From positions 4,725,376 through 4,789,375 of the forward strand of contig OZ025224.1 of NCBI GenBank assembly GCA_964019055.1: a DNA stretch of 64,000 nucleotides, read 5' to 3'. This DNA comes from Anthopleura xanthogrammica (Eukaryota; Cnidaria; Anthozoa; Actiniaria; Actiniidae). The notes below the pieces were generated by a model, which worked only from the letters and a program-made list of their open reading frames with translations, ran no database searches and had not been told where the DNA came from. Shown piece by piece: positions 50,001 to 60,934 of the stretch. Position 1 is the first letter of the stretch; the number at the start of each line of letters is the position of its first letter. The position numbers and the translations under genes are program-made.

Positions 50001-52926
50001 AAAATCTAAAACTCTATGGCACTAACTACACTTAATCTTTGCACTTTTCTCTTTACTAATCAGAATTTGCGAACAAATGATGTGAGAAAAAACATTTTTC
50101 CATATTATTCTTATTATTAATGTATTTTTTATCGAAGGTTTGGTCGAAGAACTCATGATTCTTGTGGCTACCCCTTCGATGGCCCAGGAACCGTTCTGGG
50201 GCATGCGTTCTATCCTCCAAATGGCAATATTCATTTTGATGACGATGAGGATTTCACAGATGGTACATACTCTGGTAAAAACCTTTTAGCTGTCGCTGTG
50301 CACGAGATTGGTCACGTGATTGGTATAGGACATTCAAGTGTTAAGAACTCGGTGATGTATCCACAGTACCGTGGTTATGATCGTAACCTTAGGCTACAGG
50401 CTGATGATATCAACGCTGCTGCCTATTTGTATGGTAAGTGTAGGGAAAGAAGGAAGGACGAACGGATGCTGCATCTATGTATTCTATGGATAGCTAGATG
50501 GTTAGATGGATGGATATGATGACTGGATGATGGATTGATTGATTGAATGATGGATTGATGGATGGATGAGTTTATGGATGCATGCATGGACGGATGCATA
50601 CTTGAAAGGATGCAAGGATGGAGGGATGGATGGATGGATGGATATGATGGATGGATGATGGATTGATTGATTGATGGATTGATAGATGGATGAATCTATG
50701 GATGCACGGATGGATGCATGGATTCATACATGCATGGAAGAATGCAAGGATGGAGGGATTTAAGGATGGGTGGATTGGATTGGATTGGATTGGATTGGAT
50801 TGGATTGAATGAGATCGGAAAGCGAATGAAACTGGAATGAAATTATTAGCGGTATTGAATTTTTTGTCAGCATGGTTAGGAGGATTGATAGATAAATATA
50901 TAACTGGATATGATTAATGTACCTCCGTAACTATTCCAGTAGTTTCTTTACAGCTGAATCCCGGGGGGGGGGGGTACTCCCTATAATTGACTATACGGGG
51001 ATGCTCCACCCGAAAGGGGTACGTTTTTCAGGCCGCAGGTATAGAAAAGGGGTGGGAATTTGTGAATTTTGGTATAAAAAGGGGTAGATTTTCTTCAAAA
51101 GTATATGAAAGGGGTACCTTTTCAGGCAAAAAAAGTGTATAAAAGGGTTACTTTTTTGCTAAAATTTGGTATATCAAAGGGTAAGGGGTCGAGAGTCCGG
51201 GCGGAGCATCCCCGTATGAAACGACCAGAAGTACCCCCCCCCCCCGGGACCTGAATAACCTGTGCTGTACTTAAATTAGTCAACTCAACAACTATATATT
51301 TCCCTACAATTACAGGTGGAGGAACAGTGAGGCCTAAAACAACTCAGTGTAAGTATAGTTAACTAACTTTGTCTTCACCTTACACAAGTAGTAACTGTAC
51401 ATCCACAAGAGTATTATTGGTAACCTTCTCCAATTTCTTATTTTTTTCTTTAGCAACCTGTGCAGACCGACTTCCACATTGTCCAGTGTACAAGAACTTC
51501 TGTACAATCAGTTCCTCTACGAAAATATACTGCCCCTTTACCTGCGATGAATGTCCAAGTAGGTTGAAACAGTTTTATAGTAACATTTTATAACATTAGA
51601 TGCATATCGACATTTCCCACTCTCACAAGATACGGTGGGATGCACACGTACTATTGCTGGGTTTCAATCAGCTGATAAAAGTCTTTGAATCTCATTTTCT
51701 GCTCCAAATGGTGGTCAAACACTGACCACCTTATGTGCTGTCAACCAGAAAGAATTCTATCGAAAACTTGTGATTCAGCTAATGAACATTCTGCACGAGT
51801 CAGGAAATGACGTCAAGTGAAACCAAGCAATTTAAAGCTTTGATTTGGATACATATTATCGGGGATGTAATTATATCACACTTTGGATGATTAAACAATA
51901 ACACAAGGCTAGAGCGCTAAATATACAATCAATAATTTAATGTATTGGTACCTTGGAGTCTTTGATTGTTTTATCGTTCAATAAGGAAACATCTGCTGAC
52001 CAGTAAAATCACTTTCCTCAGGGGAATTGAATTGAAAAAAATCGATTGTATTGTTCCTGCCATTCCAACATGGCTGCCGTGCATATGATTATACAAAACC
52101 TCTATGCCGGATAAATTGCTGCGCTACATCAAAAAAAGGTACACGAAAAGTTTCGTCGAAAACAATTTGAATAAGGAGCCCATTAAAACGAATTATTAAG
52201 AACATAAAATAACAATTATTTACACGTTGAAACTTTTAGCTGATCATGAAACTTTTGTGCAACGAATGTTTCAAAACGAAATGCACCGTCTAACATTCAA
52301 GATTTGTAACCTTCGTGGCGAGAAAGTTGCACAAAAACTTCAGACTTGCTTTATACTCGTGCAACCGAAATTTGTGTCAGGAACAAGTTTCAGAAAGAAA
52401 TTGCACCGTGTAACACCTCCATGAATCTTGTCTCGCAACGCTGTTGCAACAAATTTCAGCTAAAAGTTCCAATATGTAATGGGGCCTTAAGATCAAACGT
52501 CGAACTTTACATGAGCCGCACCTAATGTCATCAAGGAAGACCGCCATATTATCAATTTTGTACGGCTCATGTAAAGTTTGAAGTTTGACCTAAGCCTAAT
52601 TTGTAGAAATTTGCTAACTTTGTGCTTCTTTCTTTCAAAAAAAAGGTGGAGGACAAGTTGCAAGTAAGTTGAGTGCTATTTTCGTTTGCTTGTTAATTCA
52701 TATTGATTTATGCATCTTATAATTTTTTTTTTTTTTTACCTAGAAAAAAATTAAAAGCTGATGTTATATATGTAAGTGACAACTCAGGCTTAAATTATTT
52801 ATATTTTATATTTTAGGCTGCGTCGACATATATAGAACAAGTTTATGTCGGAGATACAGTGCCGGGAATCACTGTAAACATCCTATGGTTGGCCCGAACT
52901 GCAAAAAATCATGTAACCTCTGCTAA
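47030..52926 (+). CDS. Matrix-metalloproteinase-like protease with two ShKT domains, gene C
   Basis: Secreted M10-type zinc endopeptidase of about 356 residues, apparently intact. Exons: 47030-47131 (signal peptide, core [13 protein letters not shown]), 48260-48446 (propeptide, PRCGFPD cysteine switch followed by an acidic IEEDED stretch), 49323-49542 (RTKR site), 50138-50433 (zinc site [13 protein letters not shown], Met-turn NSVMYP), 51316-51348 (Thr/Pro linker), 51454-51558 (first ShKT), 52646-52663 (18-nt Gly linker GGGQVA type) and 52817-52926 (second ShKT and stop). All phases agree. The coding exon extends to 52934 before a donor, and a 3' UTR exon probably starts at 53689. Unlike A and B it carries two ShKT domains, each with six Cys. 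The catalytic part is nearly identical to B, while the propeptide is clearly diverged. Confidence 0.88.
49595..49742. mobile_element. Small MITE in gene C with an empty site in gene B
   Basis: About 141 bp with inverted ends (GGACCGCGCAGC and GCTCCGCGGTCC) and an internal G-run, flanked by TGGTGCA on both sides (49588-49594 and 49736-49742). The matching intron of gene B near 39310 reads straight through one TGGTGCA. This gives a 7-bp target duplication and an insertion younger than the B/C shared tract. Confidence 0.9.
50138..50433 (+). CDS. Zinc-site catalytic exon of metalloproteinase gene C
   Basis: 296-nt exon with [30 protein letters not shown] and NSVMYPQ, ending [13 protein letters not shown]. 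It differs from the gene B exon at only a few codons, for example HADD in B against QADD here. Confidence 0.93.
50500..50812. repeat. Degenerate GGAT/GATT repeats
   Basis: Imperfect GATGGATG, GATTGATT and GGATTGGATT units follow the zinc-site exon of gene C. This is the same intron position as the pure GGATGGAA array of gene A. Confidence 0.85.
50957..51248. mobile_element. MITE with CCCGGGGG-run TIRs, copy 3
   Basis: It starts CCCGGGG with a G run and GTACTCCC and ends GAAGTACCCC with a C run and GGG. CTGAAT occurs on both sides close to the ends and may be part of a target duplication. It shares its interior with the copies at 3834 and 30814 and lies in the intron before the linker exon of gene C. 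Confidence 0.88.
51454..51558 (+). CDS. First ShKT exon of metalloproteinase gene C
   Basis: The acceptor is TTCTTTAG and the donor GTAGGT at 51559. Six Cys are read in ShKT order; the exon starts and ends in the phase needed for its neighbours. It differs clearly from the second ShKT domain, so this is not a recent exon duplication. Confidence 0.82.
52223..52588. repeat. Two adjacent inverted-repeat elements in gene C
   Basis: The first (52223-52476) has ends TTGAAACTTTTAGCTG and CAGCTAAAAGTTCCAA. The second (52493-52588) has 26-bp arms with AACTTTACATGAGCCG, two mismatches seen. Both lie in the intron 51559-52645. The 65-residue ORF over the first shows no domain. Confidence 0.75.
52817..52926 (+). 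CDS. Second ShKT exon and stop of metalloproteinase gene C
   Basis: The acceptor is TATATTTTAG. Six Cys are in ShKT order with CKHPMVG, similar to CGHPMVA in gene B; TAA at 52924-52926 follows the last Cys. The match suggests that this domain, and not the first, corresponds to the single ShKT of gene B. Confidence 0.88.
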
Positions 52927-53321
52927 ATTGGAAAGTAAGTATTCAGAATCCCTGGTGTTTTTTTTGTTTGTTTTGTTTTTCAATCATTTCTGAGAGAATG
53001 AACAAACAAAAAGCGTGGCTGCAATGTTGGTTGACATAACGAAAGGCACTTATGGCAGAGCTATTGTTAAATTCAACCAACCCTCAATAGTATCGTAGAT
53101 ACAGAGCAACGAAAACTGAGTATTTTACTGACTGAGTATAAGTGCATAACAAAATGGCGCTGTGTACATTGCGTTACGTGATCTCTTCGCCTATCTAAAT
53201 ATTCAAACATGCGTCATTTTTGGCTAGTCTTTTTAAATATAGGAATATATTTATCTATCTGAACGATGTTAAGTTTTTTTAAGATGATATTAAAGTTTTA
53301 ATTAATTAAAGTCGATAATAC

Positions 53322-53560
53322 AATGATGGTGGTGGTGGTGGTGGTGAGGATACGTGTATAATGAAGATGATAAAGTGATGATGTTGGTATTGTTGATGGT
53401 AAGGAAATGGTACATGATGGAAATGATTTGACGATGATGGTATAATGATTATGATGATAGTGGTTGTGGTGCTGGTGATGATAGATAATGAAGACGAAAG
53501 AATGATGGTGTTAGTGACGGGGATAATACATAATGATGTTGACATGGTTATATTGGTTGC
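53322..53560. repeat. GGT/GAT-rich simple repeat
   Basis: (GGT)n at 53325-53346 followed by degenerate GATGATG/GGTGGT words. It lies in the 3' UTR intron of gene C. Confidence 0.8.
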
Positions 53561-53988
53561 GAGGTGATTAGATAATGGACATACCGATGATGACTGTGGT
53601 GGGGACAGCGATGTTTGTATTTATAATTCGCGTAAATTGTTTTTTTCTCACTCAGTCCAACAATAAATAATTTGTTCATTTCTTTTAGCAATCACTATCC
53701 AAGGAAACTGAACCATTTGAAGACGAACAAATTTGTTTAGAGTTAGAACCATTTAAAATCAAGAGATTAATAGTATACTGTATCCCGATGAAAACTGAAG
53801 AGTAATATAACATTGTTTATCATTGGGGGGGGAAATAAGAAAGAAACGTAGTCTTATAAGTTTGACTACTTTGAATCAATACAAGATATATTTTAGAAAA
53901 TATTTATTTAATACTATGAGGGAGTGCATTATTTACATTTTTTGTCTCTGGAAAGAGATATTTGTAGTGCAATAAGGATAAAAGAATG

Positions 53989-53994
53989 AATAAA
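53989..53994 (+). terminator. Candidate poly(A) signal of gene C
   Basis: AATAAA about 300 bases into the putative 3' UTR exon that starts at 53689 after TTCTTTTAG. Confidence 0.4.
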
Positions 53995-54039
53995 GTATGT
54001 GTGCATGGCAAATGAAATATCGTTGCATTAGTGTTGTCT

Positions 54040-56040
54040 CTGATTTCTAATGGGCGGGGATAGCGTTTTCCTATTTTAGCGGAAAACGTATCTTTTGTTC
54101 CACTTATAGGCTTTCTCATTCCAGTCCTTCACGGTGGCCGGAAACATTCCAGTATTTCACGGCGTTGGCTATACGATTCGTTCTCCCAGCAACAAAAACT
54201 ACGAATGGGCAGCACTGGATCGAGAGAGCCTTTGAAAACCAGGGTATCGAAAACGTCTTATTGGATCCGGAGTTTTTCCCCATACCGGCAAAGATTTAGA
54301 AGTTAACTTAACGGGCTTTGCAAGGTTGGAGTTTTAAAAATGCATGTGGTTCCCATTTTACATTCCCTGGCAGTTTATTTGTACTGGAAGAGTTTTGAGG
54401 AAGGGAGGGTAGAGAAGCGAGGAAGAATGATTTGTTAAGGTTAGGGGGATTGACAACTATATATTATAAACATTTGATACGCAATCAACCACTTAAACTT
54501 ACATGAAATTTGATCTCAAAGGGAGAACACCATATGTAAAACCACTTCCTAGCTTTTTCCGTCCTTACTTATGAGTTTTAAGAGATTATCTTCATGGAGT
54601 AACATTACCTGAACATCTATATATAAATGAACGATTCTTGACTCATGAAGAGGCGAGAGTGTAAAGACTAAATGTAAATGGCCAAATTATTTTTAAGTTG
54701 AATGTCTACAAAATTAAACGAGGAATAATTCGAGCCGCAATGATTGTTCTCTAAAAGGTCTCTAAAGATTAATGTGGAGAACTAGAGAGTAAACAGTACT
54801 TTCGTTAATGCTAAAGATTTCGAAAGGGCAGTGTACAAGGAAGCTTATCCATAACAAAGTTAATGGACGCTGAGCCAATCACAATTCAATATTTTTTTGT
54901 AACCCAGACAAACGTACCCTATTAAAATGGAGTTCGAGTATGCGATCTTTGTCTATAAGTACAATAGTTAAACTAGCTGTTGAAATAAACGATGTAATGG
55001 CTTTTTTCTAATGGGTTTTACAGTAAAAGGTAAAAATAAACACTTAATGACAAGTCTTAGAGAACTCACGTGATATTTTGTCTTTTTATATAAATGGCCA
55101 TGATCACCTGCTCAAACTAAACACACTGTAAATTTATTTGAATTCCACGTCTAATTGAAAAGAAACATCGACTTTCTTAGTCAAAAAAAATCATTATATT
55201 TCAAAAAAAAACAAAAAAAAAAAACACCGTGATGTACAGTCGAATTCTATTCAAACGATCGCCATCGTGTCAAGTGGACGGTAAAGAGAGGTCAGTCACT
55301 TAATGGATATAAATTAGGACAAAAACACCACTTAAGACTGGCTTTCAGAGGTTAGACATTATGTTTATGAAAAGCGTAGTAAATGCCAGGAATAACCAAA
55401 AATGAGTCAAATTCCGAACTTTACCACGTATGATAACGTGTTGCCACCATCAGTTCAATTTTTAAAGAGAAGTCATCCATTATAATGTTTGCCCATTAAA
55501 TAGTCGCGTATAAGATTGCTCTTTTGTTACTCCTGTCAAAGAATCGCACTCGTTACAACCCGCCTGTTTATTTTGTCTGTTATAGAATAAAATGGACCGC
55601 CAAAACGGTTCTCTCGTTCTTCAACCTTCGATCAACAACCATGCAATATGTTCCAGTTTGATGGGCAGAACAAATGTGTCTAAGAGTCCCACGTGCGTTA
55701 ATGTATAATGCTTTTATTTGTATTACTAGATGTCATTATATTAAGGAACAAAACCGAAGCCGTGATATAGTCCGATGTCTTCGAAAGGCATTTAAAATAT
55801 TATTATAGCTACGTCTGGCTATGATAGTTGTACGGGATCCATTAAGGTGCGTAAAATTCAAAGTTTTGATTAATATGGAGTTACCAGTTGATCCTCAAGG
55901 GTAAAATACGAAAGGCAGGATAGGAGATAACCTGCTTAGACAAATGAATTAAGAACGGGTCCAAGGATTAAACCTACGATCAAATCGAATAGTCAAATAG
56001 TGTTCTTGCTTTCCAAAGCGCCATCATCTTTATCAAAATT
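54040..56040. other. Intergenic region between gene C and the insulin-like genes
   Basis: No gene is supported and no long repeat was recognised. An A-rich patch is at 55200-55225. This is the longest unremarkable stretch of the window. Confidence 0.5.
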
Positions 56041-56044
56041 GTGA

Positions 56045-56097
56045 TTGATATCACCACCACCATCACCACCATCATCATCATCATCATCATCATCACC
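56045..56097. repeat. (CAC/CAT)n simple repeat
   Basis: CACCACCATCACC passing into (ATC)n, about 70 bases before the start of the first insulin-like gene. It is open in the same frame as the gene upstream of the preferred ATG, but encodes only poly Thr/Ile and is not taken as part of the protein. Confidence 0.8.
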
Positions 56098-56163
56098 TTC
56101 TCCTTTTATGATCATTATATTTTTAATCATTCACCAGGTATTCGGATCTGGTGTTCAGTTTAT

Positions 56164-58189
56164 ATGACAGAGATGTTACCTCGAACAATAAGAACTACAT
56201 TGGCTTGTATCATATTTATGGCGGCGGAGGCATATTTCGTGGCAGCCAGATTCGACGAGAATGGTTATGGTTATAAGACGTACGAGATCCCAGGTCGTCC
56301 AATCCAATTCCATTTGTGTGGTGACCAGATCTATCACGTGTATACACAACTATGCTTCAATGGCTATGATAAGAGAGGTATCGTGTTGAATTTCTTGAAA
56401 CGGACACTTCTATATAACGACCTATACAGCTTATTTGGGTGCAGCTTTTCCCCCTTTTAGACCTCAAGGGCGGATCCAGAAATTTTTGAAAGGGGGGTCC
56501 AACCGTTAGGGAGGTAGCATGGTCGAGTGGTCAGAGCGTTGGTCTCGCAATCCGGTGGTGCCGGGTTCGAGCCCCGCTCTGGCCACTAGCTGAGACTGTA
56601 TTTGTCCCGATTTCGATTAGGTCAAATTCAGTTTCTCGACCATGCTTGTAAATAGCCAACTGGTTTGTCTCCTTGCCAGTTGGGATTCTTAACACTTTAT
56701 GTTCATATGATTTGTCTTTATTTCAGTTTATTCAGCGCTTTGGACAATTAATGGAAATGCGCTATATAAATATAATTTTATTTTTTATTTTTTACCCGCT
56801 CATCTTAAATAATGACGTAGAAATGACGTCACGTTTACCGAGCTAATCGACCGCCGTAGGCTGGATTAACTAGGGGGGTTTGGGGCATGCATCAAATATC
56901 AAATCCGTCCCTAACCTCAGGTATGACCGGGGGGTCGCGACCACCCCCTCCCCCTAGATCCGCCCTTGCCACTCGTCATTATCTGGGGAAGACGGGACTT
57001 TTTTTTTTTTTTTTCTAGAATACATCAATATGGATACAACTTAAGCAAATTATATGAATATGTTACTAATGGCAAATAACGACACGTGTTCACCTAAGTT
57101 TTAGGGGCGGATCCAGAACTTTAGGATTTTTGTTCGATGTGTATTTTATATTGGATATTTTGTAATTGGGGGAGTTTCGTCGTTTTTGGGGTTCGATAAT
57201 TTCGGTTTACGTCCGCCCCTGAACTAAGATCCCTTTAAGGCTCCGACACACGGTGCAACATTGCATGTAACATCACACTAAAATATAAAAATATGAATGT
57301 CTTATTATTTTTATGTCATTTGTATTATCCTCGTAAATTAAACGAAAAAATCTCGAATTTTTTCTGATTTGGCTGCTGAAATAGCACTGTAATCATAATG
57401 TTGCAAGCAATGTTGCATGGAATGTTGCACCGTGTATCTGACAAACGGTTTTTTTGGTCAGCTCTCGTCTGCTCGTATCGTCTTAAAAACAGTCATAAAG
57501 CTTTAGACACAGTCATAAAGCTTTCTACCATGTCCCCTTGACACAAACTCTGCATTCCCAATAGAGCCAAGAGAGCCAAGAGAGAAGACAAGCTGGTGGT
57601 ATTAACAAAGGAGTCATATGATAAATATTTTGTTAAATACCACCAAGCGGCGGTGATGACGTAGCTTGCAAATTAATAAAATTAAGCATTAGATAAGTTT
57701 GAATAAGGCATTACAAATTGTAACAATGTATCTTGTAATCTGTCTCAGTTTGTAGCAGAGCGCCATGCCACAATATTTGCGTTAAAAAAATCAAATTCTG
57801 CCTTTTGAAACAGTTGAGACATTTCTAGTGTACCAGCTCGAGGCCACGTGCTGTTCTCTTGATCGTTCGAGTTTCATCGGTTACCCGCAAAAAAACAAAA
57901 GAAATATTACACAAGGGAATGCACGGGGTTTTTAATAAGACTCAGGTTGATAAATTATACCGCTCAGTATCAGATCTCATGTTTTTCACTAATCTCTATT
58001 ATCTATACTTTAGCTAAGCGGGATCAATCTGGAGGAATACTGCTAAGGGAGAAGAATGCCTTACAATTCTTTAAAACTAGACGCCTGAGACGTCACACTA
58101 CCTACGGTCGTGGTGCTTATAACATTGTTGAAGAATGCTGTATCGAAGGATGCGTGAAGGAGGAGGTTCAAGAATATTGCACATATTAG
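56164..58189 (+). CDS. Insulin-like peptide precursor 1
   Basis: Secreted insulin-superfamily precursor of about 129 residues in two exons, 56164-56377 and 58014-58189, joined in phase 1 within the C-peptide, the same place and phase as the conserved insulin-gene intron. A signal peptide (core TTLACIIFMAAEAYFVAA) is followed by the B chain with LCGDQIYHVYTQLC (Cys-x11-Cys as in insulin), dibasic KR sites on both sides of the exon join, a C-peptide with an RRLRR processing site, and the A chain NIVEECCIEGCVKEEVQEYC (CC-x3-C-x8-C as in insulin) ending CTY. All six canonical Cys are present. An in-frame second ATG at 56173 is an alternative start. It presumably acts through a receptor tyrosine kinase; the receptor is not known from this sequence. 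Confidence 0.92.
56466..56968. mobile_element. Element with AAGGGCGGATC ends carrying a nested SINE
   Basis: AAGGGCGGATCCAG at 56466 and CTAGATCCGCCCTT ending at 56968 are inverted ends. The SINE at 56513-56795 sits inside. A shorter relative with AGGGGCGGATCCAGAAC and TCCGCCCCT ends is at 57103-57220. Both lie in the intron of insulin-like gene 1. Confidence 0.7.
56513..56795 (+). repeat. tRNA-derived SINE
   Basis: The head has a box-A-like TGGTCGAGTGGT and a box B GGTTCGAGCCC about 35 bases later. A tRNA-unrelated body follows, with tail GGAAATGCGCTATATAAATA and T-rich end. An inverted tail fragment lies at 2831-2935. It is not a functional tRNA: the 3' part (GCTCTGGCCAC) pairs with the region around box A (GTGGTCAGAGC) instead of with the 5' end. 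Confidence 0.82.
57248..57435. mobile_element. MITE with ACACGGTGCAACA inverted ends
   Basis: ACACGGTGCAACA at the left and TGTTGCACCGTGT at the right bound about 160 bases of AT-rich, non-coding sequence in the intron of insulin-like gene 1. Confidence 0.8.
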
Positions 58190-58575
58190 GATGATATTAA
58201 TTCATAATTAATTTGAGTTTTACATTTCATTAATTAAACTCAATTAAAATGGTAACAGGCTTAAATTGATAAATGTTTTATTTTATTTTCCTTGTGCATG
58301 CTTTGTAACATTTCTATCCTTTTTCAATGTAATTTGTAATTGTGTAATTTGTATCGTCAAATTTTTTTTTGACTTTAATATATATATGTAACATGATTTC
58401 CTTTTGCAGAAAACATGTTTTAGAAATAGTAATGGGTGAAAGGAGAACAAGTAATGAACTTATATGGCCAAGAGGTTTACATTGACTGAAAGTGGGAAAT
58501 TACCACGAACAATGCAATAAGGATGTCTATTATCAGGCCTTTTGCTTCAATCCTTTCTTTTTGCTTTTCTTTAAG

Positions 58576-58578
<3 letters not shown>

Positions 58579-58613
<35 letters not shown>

Positions 58614-58660
58614 CTCTCTCTCGCTCTCTTTCTTTAGTTCTTTCTCTCTCATCAGTCATT
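58579..58660. repeat. (CT)n microsatellite
   Basis: CT repeat with CTTT interruptions. Poly Ser/Leu and poly Arg/Glu ORFs over it on both strands are artefacts. Confidence 0.9.
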
Positions 58661-58779
58661 CTTTATGCATGTTTGTTACTTCCATATGTCTATTATTTTG
58701 CCGCTTCTTATTCCTTTCTAAACAAATTCTTTAAGGTTGCCAGAATATTCGATTCACAAGGCTAACAACAAGTTCAACT

Positions 58780-60930
58780 GAGTACCCGTTTATTCCACAA
58801 TTTTCAGCTACAAACTTCCTGCAACAGTACAAGTTTCTTGGGACTGAGATTAAAATCACGAGTATTCGTAATTCTAAGCCAGCATCGAGCTGAGTATGAC
58901 TTGGTTTCAGCTCATCACCTCAGCTAGTACTTTGTGTAGTCCACGGTCAAAGGAAGTTGCTAGAGACAAAAAGAGGAGTTTAATCTATACATGCTTCATT
59001 CACTTCCTAGTGGAGGGGTACCAACTGCCTATCACTTCAGCATTTAAAGGAACTACTTTATCTTGATTTAAGAAATTCAGAATTGATAGATTTCACAGCC
59101 GCGATTTAGTTGATTGTTATCTACCAACATGGCCGCCGTGACTTTCGTTATCAGCAATATCAATAAGCTTGAGAACTGGATTTTTTTTAGCTCCTCAAAA
59201 AACGGGGCATAAATATTCTATCTATTCAGAATTAAACGAGAATATTGCGTGCAAGGTGTTTAATAGCAGAATCTAAATCAATGAACCCGTCTTTGATCTC
59301 CTGGAGAGAGTATTTTTGGTCTGCTCACTGGAGTTTCCATTAACCTTCACCGAGAGCGGACAATCAAAGCGTATTTCTTCGGTATCTTTTTGTACTCTCT
59401 CGGAAGTGGGACTCATTGAAAAAAAGTACGAGCCATTAATTGAATACACTCTCAATAGCATTAATATATTAAATCAGAACGCGTAAGTGAGTATTTTTAA
59501 AAGAAAAAATGTCTATTCTAATGATTCTCTTCTTGTTGGTTGCCTTCTCAAGTGCGTAGGCCATCGTTGTTCTTAATTCTAAGCTCTCAGACTGTGATTT
59601 CTACTCCTTTATGGATAGCACACCATTAGATTCCCACTGCGTTTTAATGGAAAAACGAAAATATTTGTTTTCCGATATATGAGATATGTTATTCACGTGG
59701 GAGTCGAGTTTAAATAAATGGAAGTAAGTAATGCAGAATCCTTCACAATATTTTCAGGCCCCTTGGTAGAAGCATAGGTGCTGGGTAAGTAGTTAATATG
59801 AACATATAAAATTATAAAGATAATCTAAAAATCTCTTTAGATTATTGTTGAATTGTTGAATGATACAACTATAAAGGAGTTGTTTTGTACTAAATGCTCC
59901 ACAGTGATTTGAAGCCGGACTCGTTTTGGTAAATTATCCAAGAAAATTTTGTAACCATTTTGTTTTTCTTCCCGCAAAACGCAGACGTGACGTGGTTTGG
60001 TCACTTCTCTGCATTTCAGAAACCTTCTAACCAAAAATAAATATTCAATTAATTTTACTGGATGCCTCAAAACATTCATTGTTTTAAAGACAAATATGCC
60101 GATATCTAATAGTATATTCTCCTTGGAGATTTTTTTGCGATCCCTTTTGACTAACCATTTTAAATACTGAACTTTTCACCTGTCAAGTGACGTTTGCCGT
60201 TTGCCGTAAACGAGATTTTTAAACTCTCTAGTATTTCTAGACCCAAAACCACGTGTCTTTCGTCGTTTTGTAAAATATCTCTCGTTTTGCACAAACCATT
60301 TTTTTTTTTTTTACTTTTGTTTTAAATTTTAAAAATATTAATGCATTCTTGCTATGAATTATTTGTAAGACAATTTTTATAGTGTATTGAATCTACAGAT
60401 ATATTATGCATAGGTTTTAAAGATCGGCTTCGTTAGAAATAGATAGATGTATCAGCACTGTAACAAGGATGCCAACCGAAACTAGACTCAAAACCTTTAA
60501 AATATATACTCCATCACTTTATCGTCCAGTGAACTCGGTTTTTTTTTCTCAGAACTGTTTTCATATGATAAATCTCCTTTAAGCTGTCTAGCTATACCTC
60601 TCTTGATACACAGGTACATTTACAACAAAAGCCAAGCGCGCGACATATCGCAAACAGAGTGCTTGTCTAAATGACCTTAAATGCTTTCAAAAGAGACGAT
60701 GTATTATCGTGGTGATAAACAATTTTTTTTTGTGCGTAATACTGGTATTGCTTTCATGTTTTGGCCTGATTATTTGAACAAAGCATGGGCGGACTAAGAT
60801 AAATTTCGTTAACAACTGATAGCAGGAGTTTGCACGTTTTATTTATCGTAACAAAATCAATATACTAAATTTCGATAATTATTTTTCTGATTGCCTTCTT
60901 TTTTTCTATTTGATTTTTCTAAGGACAAAA
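58780..60930. other. Intergenic region between the insulin-like genes
   Basis: No gene is firmly supported. A possible isolated signal-peptide exon starts at 59509. The rest is AT-rich without recognisable repeats, apart from a T12 run near 60300. Confidence 0.5.
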
Positions 60931-60934
60931 TAAG

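Noticed and set aside
52227..52424. 65-residue ORF in gene C intron
   Set aside because: It lies within an inverted-repeat element with no domain.
56513..56590. Functional tRNA gene
   Set aside because: Boxes A and B are present but the acceptor stem does not pair with the 5' end, and a SINE body and tail follow.
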